Positions 21,705-30,167 of a stretch of DNA of 41,921 nucleotides are shown here, piece after piece. The number at the start of each line of letters is the position of its first letter. Position 1 is the stretch's first letter. Position numbers and translations under genes: made by a program. Source of the DNA: Thermobifida fusca NBRC 14071 = JCM 3263 (lineage in GTDB: Bacteria > Actinomycetota > Actinomycetes > Streptosporangiales > Streptosporangiaceae); NCBI RefSeq assembly GCF_001592045.1, contig NZ_BCWB01000050.1:1-41921 (forward strand). The letters run 5' to 3'. Below the pieces are notes generated by a model. That model was given only the letters and a program-made list of their open reading frames with translations, did no database searches and was not told the DNA's origin.

Positions 21705-22817
21705 TTGGCTCAGGTTGAGATCGGGCTGGGCAAGGCCGGACGGCGGGCGTACGAGCTCGACGAGATCGGGATTGTGCCCGCGCGGCGCACCCGCGACCCC
21801 GAAGAGGTCTCCCTCTCGTGGCAGATCGACGCCTACCGGTTCGACACGCCGCTGATGGTGAGCCCAATGGACAGCGTGGTCTCACCGAAGACCGCGATAG
21901 CCATCGGCGAGCTGGGCGGCCTGGCGGTGCTTGACCTAGAAGGGCTGTGGACCCGCTACGAGGACCCCGAGCCGCTGCTTGCGGAGATCCGGGAACTCGA
22001 CGACGCCACAGCCACCCGGAGACTGCAGGAGATCTACGCCGAACCGATCAAAGAAGAACTGATCGGCCGCCGGATCGAAGAGATCCGCCGCGCCGGGGTA
22101 GTCACCGCGGCCCGCCTCTCCCCCCAGCGCACGGCCCAGTACCACAAGGCCGTGATCGAGGCCGGGGTGGACATTTTCGTCATCCGCGGCACCACGGTCT
22201 CCGCCGAACACGTCTCCGGCCGCACGGAGCCCCTCAACCTCAAGCAGTTCATCTACGACCTCGACGTTCCCGTCGTGGTCGGGGGATGCGCCACCTACAC
22301 CGCCGCCCTGCACCTCATGCGCACCGGTGCTGCGGGGGTGCTCGTCGGTTTCGGCGGCGGGTCGGGGCACACCACCCGCAGCGTGCTGGGGGTGGCCGTG
22401 CCCATGGCGACCGCGATCGGCGACGTCGCCGCGGCCCGGCGGGACTACCTCGACGAGTCCGGGGGCCGCTACGTCCACGTCATCGCGGACGGCGGGATGA
22501 CCCGCAGCGGCGACATCGCTAAAGCGTTGGCCTGCGGCGCCGACGCGGTCATGGTCGGCTCCCCGCTGGCCCGCGCCGTCGAAGCCCCCGGCGGCGGCTA
22601 CCACTGGGGCAGCGAAGCACACCACCACCAGTTGCCGCGGGGCCAGCGGCTCAAGGTCGGCACGATCGGCACCTTGGAGGAGATCGTGCGCGGCCCGGCT
22701 TCCACCAGCGACGGCTCCATGAACCTCATGGGCGCGCTCCGCCGCACCATGGCTACCGCCGGGTACACCGATGTGAAGGAATTCCAGCGGGTCGAGGTCG
22801 TCGTGGCGCCGAACTAA
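21705..22817 (+). CDS. guaB3: GuaB3: IMP dehydrogenase-related protein lacking the catalytic cysteine
   Basis: A 370-residue TIM-barrel protein of the IMPDH/GMP reductase superfamily without CBS domains. It opens with the actinobacterial GuaB3 signature (VEIGLGKAGRRAYELDEI, then DAYRFDTPLMVSPMDSVVSPKTAI). The phosphate-binding region VIADGGMTRSGDIAKAL is kept, but the loop that should carry the catalytic cysteine reads GGGSGHTTRS, with His222 in its place. So IMPDH activity is doubtful, and the true role is unknown to me. The TTG start has AGAGGAGA about nine bases upstream. A TAGACT box at 21595-21600 may be its own promoter. Confidence 0.9.
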   Translation: MAQVEIGLGKAGRRAYELDEIGIVPARRTRDPEEVSLSWQIDAYRFDTPLMVSPMDSVVSPKTAIAIGELGGLAVLDLEGLWTRYEDPEPLLAEIRELDDATATRRLQEIYAEPIKEELIGRRIEEIRRAGVVTAARLSPQRTAQYHKAVIEAGVDIFVIRGTTVSAEHVSGRTEPLNLKQFIYDLDVPVVVGGCATYTAALHLMRTGAAGVLVGFGGGSGHTTRSVLGVAVPMATAIGDVAAARRDYLDESGGRYVHVIADGGMTRSGDIAKALACGADAVMVGSPLARAVEAPGGGYHWGSEAHHHQLPRGQRLKVGTIGTLEEIVRGPASTSDGSMNLMGALRRTMATAGYTDVKEFQRVEVVVAPN

Positions 22818-22861
22818 CCGCGCAGTTCACCTCGTAACGACAACCGCACCCCCTCTGCTGC

Positions 22862-22891
22862 GACGCCCCCGAGTTGAGTCCCGGGGGCGTC
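22862..22891 (+). terminator. Terminator after guaB3
   Basis: Ten-base arms (GACGCCCCCG at 22862-22871, CGGGGGCGTC at 22882-22891) with a ten-base loop are followed by the T-rich ATTTGATT. It is a good rho-independent terminator 45 bases after the stop. Confidence 0.88.
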
Positions 22892-22910
22892 ATTTGATTC
22901 CGAACCCCCC

Positions 22911-22939
22911 TTAACAGACGGAACGCGACGAACTAGGGT
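22911..22939 (+). promoter_or_regulatory. Promoter of the lytic transglycosylase gene
   Basis: TTAACA at 22911-22916 and TAGGGT at 22934-22939 are 17 bases apart, close to the vegetative consensus. The start point would be about 22946, giving a leader of about 57 bases to the first possible start codon. Confidence 0.65.
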
Positions 22940-23002
22940 GACTGTCCTGTTACGTCTGCTGTCCGTCAGGGGAAGGCCGACGCTTCTTCCCCGGGCTCGT
23001 GC

Positions 23003-23899
23003 ATGTGTCTGGCAGAGAGTGGGGTTGTGGTGGCCGAGACGCTCTCCAAAGTCCGAACCGACACACCCCCCGCCTCCCCGGCGCCCAAACCCGGAATGTC
23101 GGGCGGGTGGCGTGCCTTGGGCGTGGCGGGAGCCGCGATCGCCGCGGTGGTGGGGGTAACCGGCGGCATTCTCGGCATCGTGGCGTTCACCGCTGAATCC
23201 TCCGCACCGCAGCTGCTGCCCCCCGGCCCCCACGAACTCGGGGGACGCGTGGAGACGCTCACCGAGACCAACGCCAGCACCGCGGAGGCGGAAGGAGTCC
23301 CGGGCTCCCGCCCGCTGCCGTCCGACCAGCACGCGGCCCTCCCCGAAATCGACCCCGCATGGCTCGACCGGGTCTCGGCTGCCACCGGAATCCCGCGCCG
23401 CGCCCTGCAGGCGTACGCGGCTGCACAACTGCAGCTCCTCGCGGAGCAGCCGGAGTGCCAAGTGTCCTGGCCGACTCTGGCGGCGATCGGCGAAGTGGAA
23501 TCCCGCCACGGCACCTACGCGGGCGGGGAGCTCGCCCCCGACGGGACCACCACTGTCCCGGTCATCGGCATTCCCCTCGACGGGAGCCGCGGCACCGCCG
23601 CGATCCCTGATACCGACGGCGGACAGCTCGACGGCGACCCGGTGTGGGACCGGGCTGTCGGCCCCATGCAGTTCATCCCCAGCACGTGGGAGATCTGGGG
23701 CGCTTCCGCGGACAACAGCACACCCAACCCCCACGACATCGACGACGCCGCGCTGAGCGCCGCCCGCTACCTGTGCGCGGACGGCCGGGTGCTGACCACC
23801 AGCCAGGACTGGTGGGAAGCGATCTTGTCGTACAACCGGTCCGAAGAGTACGGGCGGAAGGTTCTCTCCATCGCCGCCGACTATGTCAACGCGCTTTAA
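23003..23899 (+). CDS. Membrane-anchored lytic transglycosylase
   Basis: A 298-residue wall enzyme. A short cytoplasmic tail with PPASPAPKPG leads to one membrane segment at about residues 38-62 (ALGVAGAAIAAVVGVTGGILGIVAF), followed by an extracytoplasmic linker. The catalytic domain has AAIGEVESRHG, whose glutamate is the usual acid of MltB/SLT-type enzymes, and AVGPMQFIPSTWEIWG, the family's second motif; YLCADGR and ILSYNRSEEY follow. It should cleave the MurNAc-GlcNAc bond of peptidoglycan. The start may instead be one of the GTG codons at 23027 or 23030, both after a weak GAGAGTGGGG. It has its own promoter and is followed by glpD at 190 bases. Confidence 0.85.
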   Translation: MCLAESGVVVAETLSKVRTDTPPASPAPKPGMSGGWRALGVAGAAIAAVVGVTGGILGIVAFTAESSAPQLLPPGPHELGGRVETLTETNASTAEAEGVPGSRPLPSDQHAALPEIDPAWLDRVSAATGIPRRALQAYAAAQLQLLAEQPECQVSWPTLAAIGEVESRHGTYAGGELAPDGTTTVPVIGIPLDGSRGTAAIPDTDGGQLDGDPVWDRAVGPMQFIPSTWEIWGASADNSTPNPHDIDDAALSAARYLCADGRVLTTSQDWWEAILSYNRSEEYGRKVLSIAADYVNAL

Positions 23900-24091
23900 C
23901 TGACCGTCTCCACAGTGGGTACAGATTGTGGTGAACCGTCAGATATAGCCTGAAGCCAGCAGAACAGAACGTCGTTCACCACATCGCTCGCTCCCATGCC
24001 GCACCGCACGCGGCTTCCCGCGAGAGGAGGGAAGCGGCGTCCTCTGCCTCCGCCCGGCGCCCGGAAAGGAGGAGGGGACCCCGCGCACCAG

Positions 24092-25813
24092 ATGACGGCA
24101 GCACGGTTGGGACCACAGGAACGGGACGCCGCCCTCAGGGCCATGGCCGACACCGAACTCGACGTGCTGGTGGTCGGAGGAGGGATCGTCGGAGCGGGTG
24201 TCGCTCTGGACGCGGTGGCGCGCGGCCTCTCCGTCGGGCTCGTGGAGGCCCGCGACTTCGCTTCAGGAACCTCCAGCAGGTCCAGCAAGCTCATCCACGG
24301 GGGCCTGCGCTACCTGGAGCACTTGGACTTCCCTCTCGTCCGCGAGGCGCTCACCGAACGCGGCCTGCTCCTCAGCCGGATCGCCCCGCACCTGGTGCGC
24401 CCGGTGCCGTTCCTGTTCCCGCTCCGCTCCCACTGGGAACGCCCCTACATCGGGGCGGGGGTGGCCCTCTACGACGCGCTGGCCCTGTCCGGCACCCGCA
24501 CCCGCGGCCTGCCCGGCCACCGCCACCTCAGCCGCCGTGCCGCCCTGCGGATCTTCCCCGCGCTGCGCCGCGACGCCCTCGTCGGCGCCGTGCAGTACTG
24601 GGACGCACAGGTGGACGACTCCCGCTACGTGGTGATGGTGCTCCGCACCGCCGCCACCTACGGCGCGCACATCGCCTCGCGTACCCAGGCCGTCGGGTTC
24701 CTGCGGGAAGGGGAGCATGTCACCGGGGCCCGCGTCGTCGACCTGGAAACCGGCCGAGAGTTCGCGGTCCGCGCGAAACAGGTGGTCAACGCGGCCGGGG
24801 TGTGGACCGACGAGATCCAGGAGATGGTGGGCGGGCGCGGCCAGATCCACGTGCGCGCCTCCAAAGGCGTTCACCTGGTGGTGCCTCGGGACCGGATCCA
24901 CGCATCCTCCGGGCTGATCCTGCGCACCGAGAAGAGCGTGCTGTTCGTCATCCCGTGGGGACGGCACTGGATCCTCGGCACCACCGACACCGCATGGGAC
25001 CTGGACAAGGCGCACCCCGCGGCCAGCCGAACCGACATCGACTACGTGCTCAACCGCGTCAACGCAGTCCTGAAAACCCCGTTGACCAGAGACGACGTGG
25101 AGGGGGTGTATGCGGGGCTGCGGCCGCTGCTCGCGGGGGAGTCCGAGGAGACCTCCCGGTTGTCCCGGGAGCACACCGTGGCGCACCCGGTGCCCGGCCT
25201 AGTCCTCATCGCGGGCGGAAAGTACACCACCTACCGGGTCATGGCCAAGGACGCGGTGGACGCGGTCGCCCACGGGCTGGGCGGGGGAGTGCCCCCGTCG
25301 GTGACCGACCGGCTTCCCCTGGTGGGCGCCGACGGCTATTTCGCGCTGTGGAACCAGCGTCGCATCCTCGCCCGCCGCACCGGCCTGCACGTGTCCCGGA
25401 TCCAGCACCTTCTGCGCCGCTACGGTTCCCTCATCCACGAAGTGCTGGGACTGATCGCCGAACAGCCGGATTTGAAGCAGCCGTTGACCGGCGCCGACGA
25501 CTACCTGCGTGCCGAAGTGGTCTACGCGGTCCGCTACGAAGGGGCCCGCCACCTCGACGACGTGCTCAGCCGCCGCACCCACATCGCCATTGAGACGTGG
25601 GACCGCGGCCTTGCCGCGGCTGAGGAGGCGGCACAGCTCATGGCCGGCCCGCTCGGCTGGGACGATGCCCAAATCGCCCGAGAAGTGGAGTACTACCGTG
25701 CCCGGATCGAAGCGGAACGGGCCGCCCAGGAGCAAGACAGCGACCAGGAAGCCGACGCGGTCCAGCACGGTGCCCCGGATATCGTGCCGCAAGCCACCAC
25801 CGTACGGGTCTGA
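24092..25813 (+). CDS. glpD: Glycerol-3-phosphate dehydrogenase (FAD-dependent)
   Basis: GlpD oxidises sn-glycerol-3-phosphate to dihydroxyacetone phosphate at the membrane and passes electrons to quinone. The FAD-binding N-terminus LDVLVVGGGIVGAGVALD is at about 23-40, followed by SGTSSRSSKLIHGGLRYLE, the family signature. VIPWGRHWILGTTDT and the C-terminal domain (REHTVAHPVPGL...) match Streptomyces GlpD closely. I chose the ATG at 24092 (MTAARLGPQERD, 573 residues) for this likeness; an AAAGGAGGAGGGG stretch lies 15-27 bases upstream, rather far. The frame opens earlier, at 23996. The kinase-phosphatase gene follows after eight bases. Confidence 0.95.
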   Translation: MTAARLGPQERDAALRAMADTELDVLVVGGGIVGAGVALDAVARGLSVGLVEARDFASGTSSRSSKLIHGGLRYLEHLDFPLVREALTERGLLLSRIAPHLVRPVPFLFPLRSHWERPYIGAGVALYDALALSGTRTRGLPGHRHLSRRAALRIFPALRRDALVGAVQYWDAQVDDSRYVVMVLRTAATYGAHIASRTQAVGFLREGEHVTGARVVDLETGREFAVRAKQVVNAAGVWTDEIQEMVGGRGQIHVRASKGVHLVVPRDRIHASSGLILRTEKSVLFVIPWGRHWILGTTDTAWDLDKAHPAASRTDIDYVLNRVNAVLKTPLTRDDVEGVYAGLRPLLAGESEETSRLSREHTVAHPVPGLVLIAGGKYTTYRVMAKDAVDAVAHGLGGGVPPSVTDRLPLVGADGYFALWNQRRILARRTGLHVSRIQHLLRRYGSLIHEVLGLIAEQPDLKQPLTGADDYLRAEVVYAVRYEGARHLDDVLSRRTHIAIETWDRGLAAAEEAAQLMAGPLGWDDAQIAREVEYYRARIEAERAAQEQDSDQEADAVQHGAPDIVPQATTVRV

Positions 25814-25821
25814 CCACGCAA

Positions 25822-27165
25822 GTGAACGCTGATCAAGGGAAGACGACAGACACCCCCCGCGTCCTCGAGATTCCCGCGGCGAGCCTGGTGCTGCTCATCG
25901 GGGTTTCCGGGGCGGGGAAGTCCACGTTCGCCGCCCGGCATTTCCGCCCCACCCAGGTGGTCAGCTCGGACCACTACCGGGCGGTCGTCAGCGACGACGA
26001 AAACGACCAGTCCGCCACCGACGACGCGTTCACCATCCTCCACGCCGTGGTGGACCGGAGGCTGCAGCGCGGCCTGCTCACCGTCGTCGACGCCACCAAC
26101 CTCCACACGCACGCCCGGGTTGCGCTGCGGCGGATCGCGCGGCGGCACAATCTGCCGAGTGTCGCGATCGCCCTCGTCCCTCCCGTGGACGTGATCCGGC
26201 AGCGCGCCCGCGAACGGTCGGACCGCGCCCTCAGCGCCAAGGCCATCGACCGGCAGCTCACCGACCTGCAGCACGCCCTGGACCGCCTGGGCCAGGAAGG
26301 GTTCAGAGCGGTCTACGTGCTCCGCGATCCCGCAACGGTCGACACCGTCACGGTGCGACTGGTGCCTTTTCCCGGTTACCGCTCCGAGCTGCGCGGCCCC
26401 TTCGACATCATCGGCGACGTCCACGGCTGCCGGCTCGAACTGGAGGCGCTGCTGCACCAGCTCGGCTACCAGTTGGTGCGCGACGAGCACGGGCGCGCTG
26501 TCGGCGCCCACCACGTCGAACGCACCGCGGTGTTCGTGGGAGACCTGGTGGACCGGGGACCGGACTCGCCTGGCGTGCTCCGCCTGGTCATGGGAATGGT
26601 CGCCGACGGCGACGCCCTGTGCGTGGCGGGCAACCATGAGGACCGGTTGCGGAGGGCGCTGCAGGGACGGCGCGTGCAGGTCTCGCACGGTCTGCGGGAA
26701 ACCCTGCAGCAGCTTGCCGCGGAGCCGGAAGCGTTCCAGGCCCGGGTCCGCGCCTTCTGCGCAGACCTGGTCAGCCACTACATTCTCGACGGCGGAAAAC
26801 TGGTGGTCGCCCATGCCGGGCTGCCGGAGAAATACCACGGACGGGACTCCAAACGGGTCCGTGCTTTCGCGTTGTACGGCGAGACCACCGGGGAAGTCGA
26901 CGAGTACGGGCTGCCTGTGCGGCTTCCGTGGGCCCGGAACTACCGGGGACAGGCGACCGTGGTGTACGGACACGTGCCCGCTGCCGACGTGGAGTGGCGC
27001 AACAACACTCTGTGCGTGGACACGGGGTGCGTGTTCGGCGGACGGTTGACCGCGCTGCGCTACCCCGAACGGGAGATCGTCAGCGTGCCAGCGGAACGCG
27101 TCTGGTTTCCGCCGACACGTCCGCTCTCCACCCCCCGGTGGACGGTCGCGGACGGCCGCGCATGA
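25822..27165 (+). CDS. Polynucleotide kinase-phosphatase (Pnkp-like), lacking the ligase domain
   Basis: A 447-residue two-domain RNA-end-healing enzyme. Residues 20-190 are a P-loop polynucleotide kinase: GVSGAGKST at 27-35, VVSSDHYRAVVSDDENDQSATDDAF and VVDATNLHTHAR, which match the N-terminus of bacterial Pnkp (for example Clostridium thermocellum). Residues 193-440 are a calcineurin-like phosphatase: GDVHGC (198-203), GDLVDRGPDS (240-249), GNHE (270-273) and later VAHAGLP. Bacterial Pnkp normally goes on for about 400 residues as an adenylyltransferase/ligase domain and sits beside hen1; here both are missing. The start is a GTG eight bases after glpD with no ribosome binding site, so translation may be coupled to glpD. 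The substrate is inferred, not shown. Confidence 0.85.
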   Translation: MNADQGKTTDTPRVLEIPAASLVLLIGVSGAGKSTFAARHFRPTQVVSSDHYRAVVSDDENDQSATDDAFTILHAVVDRRLQRGLLTVVDATNLHTHARVALRRIARRHNLPSVAIALVPPVDVIRQRARERSDRALSAKAIDRQLTDLQHALDRLGQEGFRAVYVLRDPATVDTVTVRLVPFPGYRSELRGPFDIIGDVHGCRLELEALLHQLGYQLVRDEHGRAVGAHHVERTAVFVGDLVDRGPDSPGVLRLVMGMVADGDALCVAGNHEDRLRRALQGRRVQVSHGLRETLQQLAAEPEAFQARVRAFCADLVSHYILDGGKLVVAHAGLPEKYHGRDSKRVRAFALYGETTGEVDEYGLPVRLPWARNYRGQATVVYGHVPAADVEWRNNTLCVDTGCVFGGRLTALRYPEREIVSVPAERVWFPPTRPLSTPRWTVADGRA

Positions 27166-27301
27166 GGAGCCCGGGCGCTGCTCGCAGGGCGCGGCGGATC
27201 ACTCGGCGCCGGGGCGGCATGCTCCGGCGAGACGACCTGCACGTCTATGCTGGTGGCGCAGCAGGGTTGCTGCATCGTGCCACGTCAATCCGGATATCAC
27301 C

Positions 27302-28315
27302 ATGAACGTACTGCTCACCGGCGGAGCCGGGTACATCGGAACGCATGTCGCTGTCGAGCTGTTGGAGAACGGCCACGACGTGGTCGTGGTCGACAATTTG
27401 CGCAACAGCCACGCGGAAGCGGTGCGCCGGGTAGAGCGCATTACCGGCCGTTCCGTCCACTTCTACGTCGGCGACTGCGCCGACCGGGAGCTGATGGACC
27501 GGGTCTTCACCGAGCACCGGATCGATGCGGCGGTCCACTGTGCCGGGTTGAAAGCGGTGGGCGAGTCCGTGGAGCTTCCGCTGCTGTACTACCGCAACAA
27601 CCTCGACGCACTGTTGACGGTGTGCGAAGCCATGGACGCCCACGGCGTGCGCTCTTTAGTGTTCAGCTCTTCAGCGACCGTCTACGGCGACCCCGACCGG
27701 GTGCCGATTCCTGAGGATGCTCCGCTGCGCGCCACCAACCCTTACGGGGCGACCAAGCTGTTCGCGGAGCGGATCCTCTCCGACCTGGTCGCTTCGGCAC
27801 CGGATTGGCGGATTATCACGCTGCGCTACTTCAACCCGGTGGGGGCGCACCCCAGCGGGCTGATCGGAGAGGACCCCGAAGGGGTGCCCAACAACCTCTT
27901 CCCCTACATCGCCCAAGTGGCGGCTGGACGCCGGGAGCGGGTCCTGGTCTACGGGGACGATTACGCCACTCCCGACGGCACGGGAGTGCGCGACTACCTG
28001 CACGTGATGGACCTCGCCCGCGGGCACGTCGCTGCGCTGGAGCGGCTCGGGGACGCCTACGGGATGCGCACCTACAACCTCGGCAGCGGCCACGGGGTCT
28101 CCGTGCTGGAGGCGATCGCGGCGTTCGAGCGGGCCTGCGGCAAGACGATCCCCTACGAGGTGGTGGCCCGCCGCCCGGGGGATATCGCGGTCTGCTACGC
28201 CGACCCGTCCGCCGCCAACCGGGACTTGGGGTGGAAGACGGCGTACACCTTGGACGAGGCCTGCGCCCACCTGTGGCGCTGGCAGACCATGAACCCGAAC
28301 GGGTTCGCCGGCTGA
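27302..28315 (+). CDS. galE: UDP-glucose 4-epimerase
   Basis: GalE interconverts UDP-glucose and UDP-galactose. It is a 337-residue short-chain dehydrogenase with the NAD loop TGGAGYIGTH at 6-15, the catalytic SSSATVYG serine/threonine and Y...K in NPYGATK, then RYFNPVGAHPSG and DGTGVRDYLHVMDLA, all typical. It starts at ATG 27302; a TATGCT box at 27246-27251 may be the promoter. Residue 119 is encoded by TTA (27656-27658), a very rare codon in such GC-rich genomes. It may supply galactose for wall or surface polysaccharides; no gal operon partner is nearby. Confidence 0.95.
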   Translation: MNVLLTGGAGYIGTHVAVELLENGHDVVVVDNLRNSHAEAVRRVERITGRSVHFYVGDCADRELMDRVFTEHRIDAAVHCAGLKAVGESVELPLLYYRNNLDALLTVCEAMDAHGVRSLVFSSSATVYGDPDRVPIPEDAPLRATNPYGATKLFAERILSDLVASAPDWRIITLRYFNPVGAHPSGLIGEDPEGVPNNLFPYIAQVAAGRRERVLVYGDDYATPDGTGVRDYLHVMDLARGHVAALERLGDAYGMRTYNLGSGHGVSVLEAIAAFERACGKTIPYEVVARRPGDIAVCYADPSAANRDLGWKTAYTLDEACAHLWRWQTMNPNGFAG

Positions 28316-28333
28316 GTCCTGCCGGACGACCGT

Positions 28334-28357
28334 CCCCGGGAGCGTGCCGGTCCGGGG
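28334..28357 (+). terminator. Possible terminator after galE
   Basis: CCCCGG (28334-28339) pairs with CCGGGG (28352-28357) over a 12-base loop, just after the galE stop. The stem is short and there is no T tract. Confidence 0.35.
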
Positions 28358-28418
28358 TGCGGGCACATGCGCAGCCCTGTTTCATTACTTGCCGGTAGCG
28401 AGTGGAGGGCGGCTCGCC

Positions 28419-28424
28419 TAAGCT
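28419..28424 (+). promoter_or_regulatory. Candidate leaderless -10 box of the aldehyde dehydrogenase gene
   Basis: TAAGCT is followed by six bases and the ATG, with no ribosome binding site between. The spacing suits a transcript that begins at the start codon. Confidence 0.4.
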
Positions 28425-28430
28425 GCTGGT

Positions 28431-30008
28431 ATGGAGACTGTGACGCACCCCACAGCAACGCGTTCCCTCCCCTTGGACGACGCTCTAGTCCAGCGGCTGA
28501 CCCGCCACGTGGTCAGCAGTACCGGCCGTACCGTCGTCACCACGGCACCCTTCACCGGGGAACCTCTCGCCACCCTGCCCCAGTCCTCGGCCAGCGACGT
28601 CACCGAAGCGTTCCGCCGCGCCCGCGCCGCCCAGCGCGAATGGGCGCAGCGCTCGCCCCGCCAGCGCATCGCCCCCTTCCTCCGCTTCTCCGACCTGCTG
28701 CTCGACCGGCAAACCGAAATCCTGGACATCCTGCAATGGGAGACCGGGAAAGCCCGCAAGAACGCTTTCGAAGAAGTCTGCGACGCGGCCCTCGGCACCC
28801 TCCACTACGCACGCCATGCCCCCCGACTCCTCCGCCGCCGCCGCGCGCCCGGCGCCATCCCCCTCGCCACCCGGACCAGGGTGAACTACCAGCCCAAAGG
28901 GGTCGTCAGCGTCATCACCCCGTGGAACTACCCGCTCACCCTGCCCGTCGCAGACGCTGTCCCCGCCCTGCTGGCAGGCAACGCCGTCGTCGCCAAACCC
29001 GACACCCAGACCGCGCTGAGCGCGCTGTGGGCCATCGACCTGCTCGTCGAAGCAGGACTCCCCCGCGACCTGTGGCTCGTCGTCCTCGGCGAACCCGCGG
29101 AGATCGGTGACCCGCTGGTCGACGAGGCCGACTACGTCGCCTTCACCGGCTCCTCAGCGACCGGAGCCCGCATCGCCCAGCGTGCCGCCTCCCGGCTCAT
29201 CGGCTGCTCCGCGGAACTCGGCGGCAAGAACCCGATGATCGTGTGCGCAGACGCCGACCTGGACCGGACCGTGCACGGCGCCGTAGCCGCCTGCTTCAGC
29301 AACTCCGGCCAACTGTGCATCTCCATGGAACGGCTCTACGTCCACGACTCCATCTACGACGCGTTCGTCGAGAAATTCGTGGCAGAGACGAAGAACCTGC
29401 GGCTCGGAGCGGACCTCGACTACTCCGCGGACCTGGGCTCTCTCACGTCCCAACGCCAATTCGACCGGGTCGTCGCCCACGTCGAGGACGCCCGCAGCAA
29501 AGGAGCCACCGTCCTGGCCGGAGGCCGCCCCCGCCCCGACGTGGGACCGCTGTTCTACGAGCCCACCGTGCTCACCGGCGTCGACGAGTCCATGACCTTG
29601 TGCGCCGAAGAGACTTTCGGACCGGTCGTCTCCCTCTACCGGTTCACCACCGAAGACGAAGCGATCGAACGCGCCAACCACACCCCCTACGGGCTCAACG
29701 CCAGCGTGTGGACTCGGGACGTGGCCCGGGGACGCCGCATCGCGGAACGGCTGAAAGCCGGGACAGTCAACATCAACGAAGGCTATGGCGCCGCGTTCGC
29801 CAGCTACGGCGCCCCCATGGGCGGGATGAAACGCTCCGGCCTGGGACGACGCCACGGAGTGGAGGGCATCCTGCGCTACACCGAAGCGCAGACCGTGTCC
29901 AGCCAGCACGTCGTCGGCCTCAGCGGCCCCCCGGGGATGTCCGCAGAAACCCTGTCGCGAGTGATGACCACCGGCATCCGGCTCATGCGCGCCCTACGCA
30001 TCCGCTGA
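28431..30008 (+). CDS. Aldehyde dehydrogenase, succinate-semialdehyde dehydrogenase type
   Basis: A 525-residue NAD(P)-dependent aldehyde dehydrogenase. The active-site Glu lies in AELGGKNP (Glu262) and the catalytic Cys in NSGQLCISMERLYV (Cys296). The N-terminal part VISVITPWNYPLTLP (here VVSVITPWNYPL) binds the cofactor. Sequence style and the C-terminal SSQHVVGL fit the actinobacterial GabD2-like succinate-semialdehyde dehydrogenases, but substrate cannot be fixed from sequence. No GABA transaminase gene is nearby. A large nested hairpin follows the TGA. Confidence 0.85.
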   Translation: METVTHPTATRSLPLDDALVQRLTRHVVSSTGRTVVTTAPFTGEPLATLPQSSASDVTEAFRRARAAQREWAQRSPRQRIAPFLRFSDLLLDRQTEILDILQWETGKARKNAFEEVCDAALGTLHYARHAPRLLRRRRAPGAIPLATRTRVNYQPKGVVSVITPWNYPLTLPVADAVPALLAGNAVVAKPDTQTALSALWAIDLLVEAGLPRDLWLVVLGEPAEIGDPLVDEADYVAFTGSSATGARIAQRAASRLIGCSAELGGKNPMIVCADADLDRTVHGAVAACFSNSGQLCISMERLYVHDSIYDAFVEKFVAETKNLRLGADLDYSADLGSLTSQRQFDRVVAHVEDARSKGATVLAGGRPRPDVGPLFYEPTVLTGVDESMTLCAEETFGPVVSLYRFTTEDEAIERANHTPYGLNASVWTRDVARGRRIAERLKAGTVNINEGYGAAFASYGAPMGGMKRSGLGRRHGVEGILRYTEAQTVSSQHVVGLSGPPGMSAETLSRVMTTGIRLMRALRIR

Positions 30009-30044
30009 GGTGAGCTTCCGCACACTCTGTGCCCCTGCGACGCC

Positions 30045-30107
30045 GTGGTAGAGCGGAGATCCGGCAGCAGAACCCGTGCCCTGCTGCCGCTCCCGCCGCT
30101 CTACCAC
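30045..30107. terminator. Nested inverted repeat between the aldehyde dehydrogenase gene and guaA
   Basis: An outer stem of 12 bases (GTGGTAGAGCGG at 30045-30056 with CCGCTCTACCAC at 30096-30107) encloses an inner stem of 8 bases (GGCAGCAG at 30063-30070 with CTGCTGCC at 30081-30088). It lies between the stop of the upstream gene and a possible guaA -10 box at 30120. It is probably a terminator for the aldehyde dehydrogenase gene. Confidence 0.65.
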
Positions 30108-30119
30108 CCGGCAGCGCAC

Positions 30120-30125
30120 TACACT
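30120..30125 (+). promoter_or_regulatory. Candidate -10 box for guaA
   Basis: TACACT lies 42 bases before the guaA GTG and just after the nested hairpin. The -35 region is not convincing. Confidence 0.35.
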
Positions 30126-30167
30126 GGCGGTGGTTCTGTCTCCGTATCTCCGCTGGAAGGCCGTTAC

